Assembly: GCF_000308795.1 (NCBI RefSeq)
Contig: NZ_BAGK01000185.1
Coordinates: 1-43,804 of the forward strand
Reading direction: 5' to 3'
Length of the DNA: 43,804 nucleotides
Source of the DNA: Nocardia thailandica NBRC 100428
Lineage (GTDB): Bacteria > Actinomycetota > Actinomycetes > Mycobacteriales > Mycobacteriaceae
Positions 25,085 to 35,693 of the stretch are shown here, one piece after another. How positions within the stretch are numbered: position 1 is the first letter of the stretch; every line of letters begins with the position of its first letter. The notes under the pieces are model-generated. The model was not told the origin of the DNA. It ran no database searches and saw only the letters and a list, made by a program, of their open reading frames with translations. Both the position numbers and the translations under genes were made by a program.

Positions 25085-26248
25085 ATGAGCGTCTCGCCCC
25101 GGCATCGTCGCGCCGCCGCCTTGGCCGCCGTCCTCGCGCTGACGCTCGGCGCCTGCGGCACCGACCAGGACGGTCCGCCCGCCGCGCCGTCGGTCTCGCG
25201 CGCGGACACCGCGGAGGCGGACCGGCTCGCCGACGTCGTGCGGCAGCGGCTGACCGCCGACGGCCTCACCTCGGTCGTGTACGGCGTGTGGCGCGGCGAC
25301 GAGCGGATCGCGCTCGGCGCGGTCGGGGAATCGCCGATCGGCCTGCCCGCCGCGGCCGACATGCGGTTGCGTGTCGGGCAGCCGATGGAACCGATGCTCT
25401 CGACCGTGCTCTGGAAACTCGACGCCGCGGGCACCCTCGACCTGGACGCGCCGATCGCGCGCTGGCTGCCCACCTTCCCGCGCGCCGACCGCATCACCCC
25501 GCGCATGCTGGCCGACAGCACCTCCGGCATCGCCGACTACGTCACCGAACCCGAATTCCTGCGCCGCTTCGGCGCGGACCCGTTCCACACGTGGACCGCC
25601 GCCGAACTCCTCGACCGCGCCACCGCGCGTCCGCCGCTGTTCGAGCCCGGCACCGATTTCGCCTACGCGCACAGCGATCTCGTCGTCCTCGGCGAGGTGC
25701 TGCAGCAGGCCAGCGGGCGCAGCCTGGGCGAACTGATCGCCGAACACGTCCTGCGTCCGCTGGGCATGGACCGCACCGCCGTGGTGCTCGACGCCCAGCT
25801 GCTGCCGCCGATCCTGCACGCCTACACCACCGAACGCGGCGTCTTCGAGAACTCGACCTTCTGGAACCCCACCGCGTTCCTGCACAGCGGCAACATGAAC
25901 TCCACCGTCGCCGACGTGGGCCGCTGGGTCGGGGCGCTGGGCACCGGCGAACTGCTCTCCCCCGAACAGCACCGGCAGATGATGGGCCCCTCCACCGCCG
26001 GGCTCGGGCCGTTCACCCCCGAGAAGTACTTCGCGTTCGGCGTCGTCCACCTCGGCGACTGGCTGTACATGAACCCGTCCTACGGCGGCTACGACGGGGT
26101 CGCCTACTACGACACGAGGACCCGGACCACGATCGTCGCCTACGCGATCTCCGGGCCGGCCACCGACGCGAATCAGAACAGCGCGCTGCCCGTCGGCGCC
26201 GCCCTCGGCACCGCGCTCGACCCGAACCGCCCGCCGCCGACGCTGTGA
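25085..26248 (+). CDS. Beta-lactamase/penicillin-binding-fold lipoprotein lacking the catalytic residues
   Basis: 387 aa. The lipoprotein signal ends at LTLGAC (Cys24), so the protein is anchored outside the membrane. The fold is that of class C beta-lactamases and serine hydrolases: LDAAGTLDLDAPIARWLP, MLADSTSGIADY, VLQQASGRSLGELIAEHVLRPLGM. The usual S-x-x-K nucleophile motif, expected after RLRVG at 99-102, reads Gln99-Pro-Met-Glu102, so both the Ser and the Lys are missing. The Y-x-N motif is YAH (FAYAHSDL), and the third motif region reads PSYGGYDG. It should therefore not hydrolyse by the standard mechanism and may be a binding or scaffold protein. ATG 25085 has GAAGGGA upstream, and a TAGATT -10-like box lies at 25032-25037. 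Confidence 0.85.
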   Translation: MSVSPRHRRAAALAAVLALTLGACGTDQDGPPAAPSVSRADTAEADRLADVVRQRLTADGLTSVVYGVWRGDERIALGAVGESPIGLPAAADMRLRVGQPMEPMLSTVLWKLDAAGTLDLDAPIARWLPTFPRADRITPRMLADSTSGIADYVTEPEFLRRFGADPFHTWTAAELLDRATARPPLFEPGTDFAYAHSDLVVLGEVLQQASGRSLGELIAEHVLRPLGMDRTAVVLDAQLLPPILHAYTTERGVFENSTFWNPTAFLHSGNMNSTVADVGRWVGALGTGELLSPEQHRQMMGPSTAGLGPFTPEKYFAFGVVHLGDWLYMNPSYGGYDGVAYYDTRTRTTIVAYAISGPATDANQNSALPVGAALGTALDPNRPPPTL

Positions 26249-26285
26249 CGCCGGGCGCGGGGCGCGTCGCCGGGAACGAGAAAGG

Positions 26286-26312
26286 CCCCCCACCTGCGTG
26301 TCAGGTGGGGGG
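26286..26312 (-). terminator. Rho-independent terminator of ssrA
   Basis: 11-bp perfect stem, CCCCCCACCTG and its complement, with a 5-nt loop, followed on the minus strand by CCTTTCTC. It starts 8 nt after the tmRNA 3' end. Confidence 0.85.
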
Positions 26313-26320
26313 TCTCGAAG

Positions 26321-26688
26321 TGGAGCTGCCGGGAATCGAACCCGGGTCCTCCGCCGTGTCTCCAGGGCTTCTCCGTGTGCAGTTCGCTGTGCCTCTACTC
26401 GGACCTCCGGGTCTCACGAACAAGCCCGGATGACGATCCCAGTCGCTGTTGGATGTCCCGCCCGAACCCGCGACCGGATCGGACGGTGATTCCCTCTAGC
26501 TGATGCCAGTACCCGGGCCGAGGGACGAGCCCGGACTGACAGAGACGCCTGCTACTTAGGCAGCGAGGGCGTACTCGCGCTGATGAGAATCGGCGCTTAA
26601 TTGGTTGCAGCGACGCTTACGGTGGTCTCTTGCCTGCACCGACACGCTTCCCCTGGATCAACGTACGCAGTCGAAACCGTTCAGCCCC
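26321..26688 (-). ncRNA. ssrA: tmRNA (transfer-messenger RNA)
   Basis: About 368 nt. It rescues ribosomes stalled on broken mRNAs and tags the products for proteolysis, working with SmpB. The tRNA-like ends pair: 5' GGGGCTGAACGGTTTCGAC and 3' GGTTCGATTCCCGGCAGCTCCA, with the G3:U70 pair required for alanylation. The tag frame is GCC GAT TCT CAT CAG CGC GAG TAC GCC CTC GCT GCC TAA, giving ADSHQREYALAA; the ALAA end is recognised by ClpXP. As I recall it, the M. tuberculosis tag has Asp where Glu7 is here. The CCA end is not encoded. Its promoter may use the TAACAT hexamer (minus strand, 26717-26722), about 28 nt before the mature 5' end. Confidence 0.97.
26556..26594 (-). other. tmRNA proteolysis-tag reading frame
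   Basis: Twelve codons and a TAA stop inside ssrA; the resume codon is GCC (Ala). The encoded tag is ADSHQREYALAA. Confidence 0.95.
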
Positions 26689-26857
26689 GTACGTACCCGC
26701 ACCGTGCGGGCTGTTCATGTTAACACCACGAGGGGGCCGGTTTCTTCCCCTTTACCCGCGAACGGAGGGCAACCCAGGTCACACGCCGGGTACGCTTCCC
26801 GTTCGGCCGCACCGGACTCGTCATCTCACCGGGCGGCGTGGCAAGGAGCAAACTTTC

Positions 26858-28159
26858 ATGGCATCATCCGATCGCCGCGTCCTGCGGCGACTGGCGGCGT
26901 TACCCGCTGTGGCCTGCCTGGTTCTGGCCGGCGCGAGCTGTTCGGCGGACACCGCGGCGCCCGCGCCGGGCATCACCAGCGCGCCCTGTCCGCAGTCCCC
27001 GCACACCGATCGGGGGTGCCTCTACCTGGGGGTGCTCTCCGATCTCGAGGGCGGGCCGTTCACCGCGCTCGGCGTCTCGATGAACGAGGGACAGCGCGCG
27101 TTCTGGGACGAGGTCAACAAGGCGGGCGGCATCGGCGGCTACGACATCGACCTGGCCACCTACACCCGCAACACCGCCTACGACCCGCGCACCCACCGCA
27201 CGGCGTACCAGGAGATCTCCCCGCACGTGCTGGCGCTGGCCATGAGCTTCGGGACGGCGCAGACGCTGGCGATGCTCAACGACATGGACGCCGACGACAT
27301 GGTGGCCACCGCGGCGACGCAGTGGTCGGGCTGGGGATTCCGCAGCGCCGACCGGAATCTGGTGCTCAGCGGCGGCTACTCCTACTGCGTCGAGGCCATC
27401 AACGCGCTCGACTGGTTCACCCAGGACCACTACCACCCGCAGCGCATCGCGGTGGTCGGCTACCGAGGCACCTTCGGCGAGGACTTCGCCGCGGGCGCCA
27501 TGCGCTGGGCCGTGGCGAACGAGGCGGCCATCGCCGACACCATCGAGACCGGGCCCAACAACGAGGTCGGCAACCAGGACAGCACGGTCGCCCAGGTGCT
27601 GGCGGCCCAGCCCGACCTCGTCACCCTCGCGACCGGCCCGGCCGAAACCGCCGAGATCGTGGGCAAACTGGTGAAGTCCGGCTACACCGGCCGGTTCCTC
27701 GGATCGCTGATCACCTGGAACCCGGCCCTGCTGAAGTCCCCCGCGGCGCCCGCGCTGACCGCGCTGTACAACTTCACCAGCCCGATCGACAGCTGGGACG
27801 GCAACAGTATCGGCGCGCAGCGCGCCCGCCGAGCCCTCGGCCACGAACCGAACAATCTCGGCTACAACCTCGGCTGGGCGATCAGCTACCCGATGCGGGC
27901 GCTGCTGACCAAGGCGGCGGCCACCGGCGAACTCACCCGCACCGGCCTTCGCCGCACCATGGAGAACCTGCTGCCCGACAGCGAGGGCATCGCACCGGTC
28001 CAGCGCATCGGGGCGTCGGCGCCGGACCCGTCGATCGACTGGTCGGTGGTCTACACCCCCGACGAGCAGGCGCCGGTGGGCGCGCGGGTCGTCCGCTCGA
28101 CCTACCGCGGCCCGACCCTGGGGAAGACGACGCTGACCGAGCCCTGCAAGCCGATCTGA
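26858..28159 (+). CDS. Periplasmic substrate-binding lipoprotein (branched-chain amino acid ABC type)
   Basis: 433 aa. Start ATG 26858 has AAGGAG 9 nt upstream. The signal peptide runs through LAALPAVACLVLAGASC; Cys28 may be lipidated, although the residue at -3 is Gly rather than Leu. The body is a type I periplasmic-binding fold like LivJ: LYLGVLSDLEGGPFTALG, GQRAFWDEVNKAGGIGGYDIDL, and YHPQRIAVVGYRGTFGEDFA at the lobe boundary, and DLVTLATGPAETAEIVGKLVKSGYTGRFLG in the second lobe. No permease or ATPase gene is nearby, so it is an orphan binding protein whose ligand is unknown, or a component encoded away from its transporter. A TACGCT hexamer near 26789 could be its -10. It sits between ssrA and the EamA/smpB genes, transcribed opposite to both. 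Confidence 0.85.
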   Translation: MASSDRRVLRRLAALPAVACLVLAGASCSADTAAPAPGITSAPCPQSPHTDRGCLYLGVLSDLEGGPFTALGVSMNEGQRAFWDEVNKAGGIGGYDIDLATYTRNTAYDPRTHRTAYQEISPHVLALAMSFGTAQTLAMLNDMDADDMVATAATQWSGWGFRSADRNLVLSGGYSYCVEAINALDWFTQDHYHPQRIAVVGYRGTFGEDFAAGAMRWAVANEAAIADTIETGPNNEVGNQDSTVAQVLAAQPDLVTLATGPAETAEIVGKLVKSGYTGRFLGSLITWNPALLKSPAAPALTALYNFTSPIDSWDGNSIGAQRARRALGHEPNNLGYNLGWAISYPMRALLTKAAATGELTRTGLRRTMENLLPDSEGIAPVQRIGASAPDPSIDWSVVYTPDEQAPVGARVVRSTYRGPTLGKTTLTEPCKPI

Positions 28160-28183
28160 TCCGCGTCAGGCGCCGAGCCGCGC

Positions 28184-29047
28184 TCAGCCGAGCGCGATCG
28201 AGGCGACGGCGACCAGCGCCAGCGCCATGCCGAGCTGCTGGGTGCGGCTGACCCGCTCACCCAGCAGCACCATGGCCAGCAGCACGGTCGCGGCCGGGTA
28301 GAGCGACCCGATCACGCTGACCACCGACAGCATGCCGTGGTGGAAGGCGTAGAGCATGGCCACGTTCGCCACCGTGTCGAGCACGCCGACGGCCAGCGCC
28401 AGCCGCAACGGCTCCCCGCGCAGGCCGCCGAACTGCCGGGCGCCGAGGGCGACCGCCCACACCAGCGCCGCCGAGGCGAACCGCTGGGCCAGCACCGGCC
28501 ACAGCCCGGAGTCGGGCGCGGTGCGGTGCAGAAACAGGAAGGCGAACCCGAACGCGGCCCCGGACCCCACGGTCAGCAGCGCGACCCGGCGGGTGAACCG
28601 CAGCTCGCGGCCGCCGATGATCTCCTCGGTGGTCTCGTCGGGCGCCTCCCGGCTGACCAGGACCACCGCCACCAGCGCGACCGCGATCCCGGCGAGCGCG
28701 AGCGGGCCCGGCCGCTCGCCGAGCAGCAGCCCGGCGAGCACCGGGATCCCGGCCACCAGGATCGCGGTGACCGGGGACACCACCGACATCGGGCCGTCGG
28801 CCAACGCGGCGTAGAACCACCACACGGCAAGCCCGCCACCGATACCGGCCGCCAGGCCCCACAGGATCGACGCGGGGTCCGGGCGGCCGCCGACCAGCGG
28901 CACCGCCAGCGCCACCAGCGCGGTGGAGAACGGATAGGACACCACGACGACGCGCAGCGCGGTCACCCGCCGCGCGGCGATACCACCGAAGAAGTCGCTG
29001 ACCCCGTAGCCCGCTGCCGCCACGAGGGCGAGCAGAACCGGGATCAC
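28184..29047 (-). CDS. EamA/DMT-family transporter
   Basis: 287 aa with ten hydrophobic segments in two homologous halves. The first half ends around [13 protein letters not shown] and the second begins [18 protein letters not shown]; both contain EamA signatures such as [19 protein letters not shown] and [19 protein letters not shown]. The family exports amino acids, metabolites or drugs. The hydrophilic loop [15 protein letters not shown] joins the halves. The GTG start at 29047 overlaps the smpB stop by 4 nt (GTGA), so the two are translationally coupled. The substrate is unknown and no functional link to SmpB is evident. Confidence 0.9.
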   Translation of the reverse strand: MIPVLLALVAAAGYGVSDFFGGIAARRVTALRVVVVSYPFSTALVALAVPLVGGRPDPASILWGLAAGIGGGLAVWWFYAALADGPMSVVSPVTAILVAGIPVLAGLLLGERPGPLALAGIAVALVAVVLVSREAPDETTEEIIGGRELRFTRRVALLTVGSGAAFGFAFLFLHRTAPDSGLWPVLAQRFASAALVWAVALGARQFGGLRGEPLRLALAVGVLDTVANVAMLYAFHHGMLSVVSVIGSLYPAATVLLAMVLLGERVSRTQQLGMALALVAVASIALG

Positions 29048-29517
29048 CGCATGCCTTTGACCCGCCGTCCCAGCTCGCGCGTGACCTCACGCTCGGCGGT
29101 GCGACGCGCCAGATCCTGGCGCTTGTCGTAGTCCTGCTTACCGCGCGCCAGGGCCAGCTCGACCTTGACCTTGCCGTCGGAGAAGTACATCGACAGCGGG
29201 ACCAGCGTCTGGTTGCCCTCGCGGGACTTGCCGACCAGCCGCTCGATCTCGCGCTTGTGCAGCAGCAGCTTGCGTACCCGGCGCGGCGAGTGGTTGGTCC
29301 AGGTGCCGTGGCTGAACTCGGGGATGTGCAGGCCGCGCAGCCACACCTCGCCGTTGTCCACGGTCGCGAAGGCGTCCACCAGCGAGGCCTTGCCCTCGCG
29401 CAGGCTCTTGACCTCGGTACCGACCAGCGCGATCCCCGCCTCGTAGACGTCGAGGATCGTGTAGTTGTGCCGCGCCCGGCGGTTGGTCGCGATGACCTTG
29501 CGCCCCTTTTCCCTCAT
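29044..29517 (-). CDS. smpB: SsrA-binding protein SmpB
   Basis: 157 aa, the normal length. SmpB binds tmRNA and places it in the ribosomal A site during trans-translation. Motifs are complete: [35 protein letters not shown], the SPHH-like [11 protein letters not shown] and [17 protein letters not shown], and the C-terminal [25 protein letters not shown] tail that enters the mRNA channel. The start ATG 29517 is 8 nt after a TAGAGT hexamer. In mycobacteria and corynebacteria smpB follows ftsX. Here it is about 8 kb from ftsX, on the other strand, but lies 2.4 kb from ssrA on the same strand. Confidence 0.97.
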   Translation of the reverse strand: MREKGRKVIATNRRARHNYTILDVYEAGIALVGTEVKSLREGKASLVDAFATVDNGEVWLRGLHIPEFSHGTWTNHSPRRVRKLLLHKREIERLVGKSREGNQTLVPLSMYFSDGKVKVELALARGKQDYDKRQDLARRTAEREVTRELGRRVKGMR

Positions 29518-29525
29518 AACGACCC

Positions 29526-29531
29526 ACTCTA
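29526..29531 (-). promoter_or_regulatory. -10 hexamer of a leaderless smpB promoter
   Basis: TAGAGT on the minus strand, 8 nt before ATG 29517. Confidence 0.45.
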
Positions 29532-29569
29532 AGCGAGCCCGCCAGCGGATTATTCCCGGCGGTCCGCGC

Positions 29570-29791
29570 TCAGCCGGGGTTCAGCAGCAGGTAGCCGGTC
29601 AGGGCCGCGGCGAACAGCAGGATCAGGATCACCGTGGACAGGCGGACGCCGTGGCCGATCGCGGGGTCGCGCACGCCGAACCACGCCGAGTCGACCGTGG
29701 GATCGACCCGGTGATGCAGGGGCGGTGGGCCGTCGGCGCCGCCGCCCTCCGCCTGCCCGCTGATCTCCACGGAGTCGTCACCGTCGGCCAT
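29570..29791 (-). CDS. Small single-pass membrane protein
   Basis: 73 aa, hypothetical. The first about 50 residues are acidic and hydrophilic ([18 protein letters not shown]), and the last about 22 form one membrane helix, [22 protein letters not shown], ending NPG. It is a tail-anchored or short type II protein. A TACCGT hexamer (minus strand, 29799-29804) ends 7 nt before ATG 29791, which supports it as a real gene. The gene lies between recQ and smpB on the same strand. I know no function. Confidence 0.7.
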   Translation of the reverse strand: MADGDDSVEISGQAEGGGADGPPPLHHRVDPTVDSAWFGVRDPAIGHGVRLSTVILILLFAAALTGYLLLNPG

Positions 29792-29875
29792 GACCCCGAC
29801 GGTAGCCCGCCGGGGTCACGGCCGCAGCACCAATTCGGTCGCGATGTGTTGGCGCACAAGGCAGCCCGGCCCGGG

Positions 29876-31876
<2,001 letters not shown>

Positions 31877-31882
31877 CGGGCC

Positions 31883-31888
31883 ATCCTA
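31883..31888 (-). promoter_or_regulatory. -10 hexamer of a leaderless recQ promoter
   Basis: TAGGAT on the minus strand, 6 nt before GTG 31876, with no ribosome site. Confidence 0.5.
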
Positions 31889-32039
31889 CGAGCGGCGCCG
31901 GTCGGGCAGCGGGCGGAGCGAGCCGCCGACCGGGGCGCCTGCCGGTGTTGTCCACCTGTGGACAACCGGGCCCGGCGCCGCGTCCGCCCGGTCGGCCGAC
32001 CATCCCGGCGCAGGTCGGCGGCGTGCGCGGCGGCGGCGC

Positions 32040-32822
32040 TCAGCCGAGACGGGACAGGACCGGCGCGTGCAGCGCGCCGTTGGTGGCGACCGCGTCACCG
32101 CCGTGCGGGCCGGGCCGCCCGTCCAGGGAGGTGAACGTCCCGCCCGCCTCGCGGACCAGGATGTCGAGCGCGGCCAGGTCCCACAGCGACACCTCCGGCT
32201 CGGCCGCGATGTCGACCGCGCCCTCGGCCACCAGGCAGTAGCTGAAGAAGTCGCCGTAGCCGCGCACCCGCCACACGGCGTCGGTGAGGTCGATGAACGC
32301 CTCGCGCAGCCCGCGGTCCCGCCAGCCCGACAGGCTGGAGAAGGCGAGGCTGGCCGAGGCGAGGTCGCCCACCGCGGAGACACCGAGGGGCTTCGGCGCA
32401 CCCGGGTGGGCCTGCGCCCAGGCGCCGGAGCCCGCCGCCGCCCACCAGCGCCTGCCCAGCGCGGGCGCGCTCACCACGCCGACCACCGGAACCCCGTCGA
32501 CCAGCAGCGCGATCAGCGAGGCCCACACCGGCACCCCGCGCACGAAGTTCTTGGTGCCGTCGATCGGGTCGATCACCCACTGCCGACCGGCGAACTCGGC
32601 GTCGCCGCCGAACTCCTCGCCGAGCACCGCGTCGCCCGGTCGCTCCCGCTCGAGCAGCCTGCGCACTTCCCGCTCCACCGCCAGGTCGGCGTCCGAGACC
32701 GGGGTCAGGTCCGGCTTCGCGTCGACCTTCAGGTCGAGCGCGCCGAAACGATCCCTGGTGATCGCGTCGGCCGCGTCGGCCAGGCTCAGGGCGAGTTCGA
32801 GATCAGCGGAGTAGGCAGCCAC
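32040..32822 (-). CDS. hisN: Histidinol-phosphate phosphatase HisN (inositol monophosphatase family)
   Basis: 260 aa. It dephosphorylates L-histidinol phosphate in histidine synthesis; the family uses Mg2+. Motifs are the metal-site residues in AVLGEEFGG and [19 protein letters not shown], the [14 protein letters not shown] segment near 42-55, and the second metal-site motif [17 protein letters not shown]. The length equals that of Rv3137 and of C. glutamicum HisN as I remember them, and hisN near prfB-ftsEX is the corynebacterial arrangement, which favours HisN over inositol monophosphatase or CysQ. Here it lies on the minus strand about 1.7 kb from prfB. GTG 32822 is preceded by TACAGT at 7 nt. 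Confidence 0.85.
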   Translation of the reverse strand: MAAYSADLELALSLADAADAITRDRFGALDLKVDAKPDLTPVSDADLAVEREVRRLLERERPGDAVLGEEFGGDAEFAGRQWVIDPIDGTKNFVRGVPVWASLIALLVDGVPVVGVVSAPALGRRWWAAAGSGAWAQAHPGAPKPLGVSAVGDLASASLAFSSLSGWRDRGLREAFIDLTDAVWRVRGYGDFFSYCLVAEGAVDIAAEPEVSLWDLAALDILVREAGGTFTSLDGRPGPHGGDAVATNGALHAPVLSRLG

Positions 32823-32829
32823 GCCGGGC

Positions 32830-32835
32830 ACTGTA
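32830..32835 (-). promoter_or_regulatory. -10 hexamer of a leaderless hisN promoter
   Basis: TACAGT on the minus strand within GGGTATACAGT, 7 nt before GTG 32822. Confidence 0.5.
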
Positions 32836-32890
32836 TACCCGCGGGGCGCGGCGTTCGCGGTCGCGGGTTCGCGTGCCTTGCGGGGGCGGG

Positions 32891-33478
32891 TCAGGCCGCG
32901 AACGCCTTCGCCCGCGCCGCGACCAGCGCCGTCGCCCACCAGTGCAACTGGTCGAGCAGCGCGGCCGCCGCCTCGGCGAAGGTCTCCGGTTCCCGCAGCC
33001 CGCCCTGCTCGTCGAAGAGCAGGTAGTAGCGCGGGAAGGAGACGTAGTTGCGCACGGTGTGGGCGTTGAGTTCGCCGAACACCTGCCGCAGGTGCTCGAT
33101 GGCCAGCACGCCGCCGGTGGCGCCGCTGTAGCCGACGAAGCCGATCGCCTTGGCGTCCCACTGGGTGTAGTGCCAGTCGATGACCGATTTCAGCGAGGCC
33201 GGGACGCTGCGGTTGTAGTCGGGGGTGACCACCACGAACGCGTCGGCTGCGGCCAGCCGCTCGCTCAGACCGGCCATCCCGGCGGGCCGTTCGGGATCCG
33301 GATCGAGGGCGGGCGGCACCGCGGGCAGCGCGGTGGGCACGTCGTAGTCGGCCAGGTCGACGACGTCGACGGTGAAGCGGTCGTCGACCTGCTCCGCGAA
33401 CCACCGCGCGACGACGGGCCCGAACCGGCCCTCGCGCACGCTGCCGACGATGATCGCGAGCTTCAGCGGTGTGGACAC
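32891..33478 (-). CDS. NADPH-dependent FMN reductase (flavodoxin fold)
   Basis: 195 aa. It opens [23 protein letters not shown], the FMN phosphate-binding loop of this family, and has [20 protein letters not shown], the diagnostic FMN-contacting segment. The later [22 protein letters not shown] is typical of azoreductase/ArsH-like flavin reductases. It reduces flavin, quinones or azo compounds using NAD(P)H in the cytoplasm. The start GTG 33478 has GGAGAACAAG directly upstream, one of the clearer ribosome sites here. It is divergent from an XRE-type regulator with a 33-bp palindrome between them, so control by that regulator is likely. Confidence 0.9.
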   Translation of the reverse strand: MSTPLKLAIIVGSVREGRFGPVVARWFAEQVDDRFTVDVVDLADYDVPTALPAVPPALDPDPERPAGMAGLSERLAAADAFVVVTPDYNRSVPASLKSVIDWHYTQWDAKAIGFVGYSGATGGVLAIEHLRQVFGELNAHTVRNYVSFPRYYLLFDEQGGLREPETFAEAAAALLDQLHWWATALVAARAKAFAA

Positions 33479-33563
33479 CTTGTTCTCCTCTGTCCGTGTG
33501 GCACCCGGCCCGATCGGCCGGTGCTCCGAATCTGCCGCGCCCGGCGGCGGCGAGGGAGACCAG

Positions 33564-33596
33564 GCGGAGAGTGGTAGTGGCAGGGCCACTCTCCGC
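33564..33596. promoter_or_regulatory. Perfect palindrome between the FMN reductase and XRE genes, probable operator
   Basis: GCGGAGAGTGG at 33564-33574 and its exact complement CCACTCTCCGC at 33586-33596: 11-bp arms around an 11-nt spacer. It lies just upstream of the TAGCGT hexamer (33611-33616) of the XRE gene and within the promoter region of the reductase, where a repressor could control both. Confidence 0.7.
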
Positions 33597-33623
33597 GCCC
33601 GGCCGGGCAGTAGCGTCGAGGGG

Positions 33624-34481
33624 GTGAGCGACAACGAACTCGGTCTGTTCCTGCGCACCCGGCGGGAGTCGGTCTCCCCCGCCGAGGTCGGTCTGCCCAC
33701 GGGACCACGGCGCCGCACCCCGGGCCTGCGCCGGTCCGAGGTCGCGATGCTGGCCGGGGTCAGCGTCGAATACCTGGTCCGGCTGGAGCAGGGCCGGGAC
33801 AAGCATCCGTCGGCGCCGGTGCTGTCCGCGCTGGCCGACACCCTGCGGCTGAGCCCGCGCGAGCGGGTGCACCTGCACCGGCTGACCAAGGGCACCGCGG
33901 GCTACAGCTGCGGGATGGCCGAGCAGGGACCCAACCGGCACGTCCGCGCGACCGTGCACGCGCTGCTCGCCCAGCTCGAACCGGCGCCCGCGGCGGTGAC
34001 CAACCGGTTCACCGAGGTGCTGGCCTGCACCGAGGGCTACCGGCGGCTCTACGAGCCGAGCGGCCTGTTCGACCAGGGGGAGCCCGCCAATCTCGCGCGG
34101 TTCGTCTTCACCCATCCCGGCGCGCGCGAGGTCTATCCCGACTGGGACGCCGCCGCGGACACGCTGGTCGCCTCGCTCAAGCAGGGCCCGTTCCGGGACG
34201 ACCCGGCGGTGGCGGCGCTGGTCGACGAGCTCACCGTCACGGCGGGGCCGCCCTTCACCGAGCGGCTCGCCCGCCTGCCGGGGCTGCCGCCCTCGGGCGG
34301 GATCACCCGGCTCACCCATCCCGAGGCCGGTGACCTGCGGCTGGCGTACGAGACCCTCGACCTGTCCATCGACGACGACCAGTCGCTGTCCGTCCTGCTG
34401 CCCGCCGACGAGGCCAGCGCGGGGTCGCTGGACCGCCTCGTCGGGCGCCGCCCCGGCGGCCTGCGCGCCGTCGCGAGCTGA
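33624..34481 (+). CDS. XRE-family regulator with MmyB-like ligand-binding domain
   Basis: 285 aa. The N-terminal helix-turn-helix (about 5-85) has [47 protein letters not shown], and [16 protein letters not shown], a form specific to MmyB-type proteins. The C-terminal about 180 residues are the MmyB ligand-binding domain with [17 protein letters not shown] and [20 protein letters not shown], and the ending RLVGRRPG. The domain binds a small, often fatty-acid-like, ligand in characterised homologs. The GTG start follows TAGCGT by 7 nt. Divergence from the FMN reductase and the shared palindrome point to that gene as the target. Confidence 0.92.
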   Translation: MSDNELGLFLRTRRESVSPAEVGLPTGPRRRTPGLRRSEVAMLAGVSVEYLVRLEQGRDKHPSAPVLSALADTLRLSPRERVHLHRLTKGTAGYSCGMAEQGPNRHVRATVHALLAQLEPAPAAVTNRFTEVLACTEGYRRLYEPSGLFDQGEPANLARFVFTHPGAREVYPDWDAAADTLVASLKQGPFRDDPAVAALVDELTVTAGPPFTERLARLPGLPPSGGITRLTHPEAGDLRLAYETLDLSIDDDQSLSVLLPADEASAGSLDRLVGRRPGGLRAVAS

Positions 34482-34524
34482 GCGTGTTTCGCCTTGTCGG
34501 CGGCGACCGGTAACCTGAGGAATC

Positions 34525-35643
34525 GTGCATCCTGACGTTTCCGCAGACCTCGCCGAACTCGACACCACGCTGAAGACGGTCGAGTCGGTCCTCGACATCG
34601 AGGAGTTGCGCCGCCGCATCGACGAGCTGGAGCACCAGGCCGCCGACCCGGAGCTGTGGAACAACCAGGAACACGCCCAGCAGGTGACCAGCGAGCTGTC
34701 GCACGCCCAGAGCGAGCTGCGCCGCGTGGAGGAGCTGCGCCAGCGCCTCGAAGACCTGCCCGTGCTCTACGAGCTCGCCGAGGCCGAGGAGGGCGCGGCG
34801 GCCGAGGAGGCGAAGACCGACGCCGACAACGAGCGCGCCGCCCTGCGCGCCGACATCGAGGCCGTCGAGGTGCGCACCCTGCTCTCGGGTGAATACGACA
34901 AGCGCGAGGCGCTGGTCAACATCCGCTCCGGCGCCGGTGGCGTCGACGCCGCCGACTGGGCGCAGATGCTGATGCGCATGTACGTGCGCTGGGCCGAGCG
35001 GCACAAGTACCCGGTGGAGATCTACGACACCTCCTACGCCGAGGAGGCGGGCATCAAGAGCGCCACCTTCGCCGTCAAGCACCCCTACGCCTACGGCACC
35101 CTCTCGGTGGAGATGGGCACGCACCGCCTGGTGCGGATCAGCCCGTTCGACAACCAGGGCCGCCGCCAGACCTCCTTCGCCGAGGTCGAGGTGCTGCCCG
35201 TGGTCGAGACCACCGACCACATCGACATCCCCGAGGGCGACGTCCGCGTCGACGTCTACCGTTCCTCGGGCCCGGGCGGCCAGTCGGTCAACACCACCGA
35301 CTCGGCGGTGCGCCTGACCCACATCCCCACCGGCATCGTGGTGACCTGCCAGAACGAGAAGTCCCAGCTGCAGAACAAGATCTCGGCCATGCGCGTGCTG
35401 CAGGCCAAGCTGCTCGAGCGCAAGCGTCAGGAGGAGCGCGCCCAGATGGACGCGCTCAAGACCAACGAGGGCGCGTCCTGGGGCAACCAGATGCGCTCTT
35501 ATGTGCTGCACCCGTACCAGATGGTCAAGGACCTGCGCACCGCCTACGAGGTGAACAACCCCACAGCGGTGCTCGACGGTGACATCGACGGCTTCATCGA
35601 ATCCGGAATCCGTTGGCGCATGCGGGAACAGGCGGATGCGTAG
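34525..35643 (+). CDS. prfB: Peptide chain release factor 2
   Basis: 372 aa. RF2 reads UAA and UGA stop codons. The codon-recognition motif is SPF in [16 protein letters not shown], and the catalytic GGQ motif is Gly251-Gly252-Gln253 in [18 protein letters not shown]. The N-terminal about 100 residues are the acidic helical domain. The frame is continuous, so there is no programmed frameshift of the kind E. coli uses for autoregulation. The GTG start at 34525 is 8 nt after TAACCT, with a GAGG in between that could also act as a weak ribosome site. It heads the prfB-mscS-ftsE-ftsX run, matching mycobacterial order. Confidence 0.97.
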   Translation: MHPDVSADLAELDTTLKTVESVLDIEELRRRIDELEHQAADPELWNNQEHAQQVTSELSHAQSELRRVEELRQRLEDLPVLYELAEAEEGAAAEEAKTDADNERAALRADIEAVEVRTLLSGEYDKREALVNIRSGAGGVDAADWAQMLMRMYVRWAERHKYPVEIYDTSYAEEAGIKSATFAVKHPYAYGTLSVEMGTHRLVRISPFDNQGRRQTSFAEVEVLPVVETTDHIDIPEGDVRVDVYRSSGPGGQSVNTTDSAVRLTHIPTGIVVTCQNEKSQLQNKISAMRVLQAKLLERKRQEERAQMDALKTNEGASWGNQMRSYVLHPYQMVKDLRTAYEVNNPTAVLDGDIDGFIESGIRWRMREQADA

Positions 35644-35655
35644 CGACGTGCGCGT

Positions 35656-35686
35656 TTGACCGGCCACCGTGACCCGACTGTAATAT
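35656..35686 (+). promoter_or_regulatory. mscS-type gene promoter with -35 and -10, leaderless
   Basis: TTGACC at 35656-35661, a 19-bp spacer, and TAATAT at 35681-35686. The -10 ends 7 nt before GTG 35694. It is the closest to consensus of all promoters seen in this window. Confidence 0.7.
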
Positions 35687-35693
35687 TTTCCGT

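Noticed and set aside
29044..29050. Functional link between SmpB and the EamA transporter
   Set aside because: The 4-nt overlap shows coupling only; tight packing is common here and no biochemical connection is known.
34525..34660. Programmed frameshift in prfB
   Set aside because: The frame is continuous from GTG with no early in-frame UGA or slippery site.
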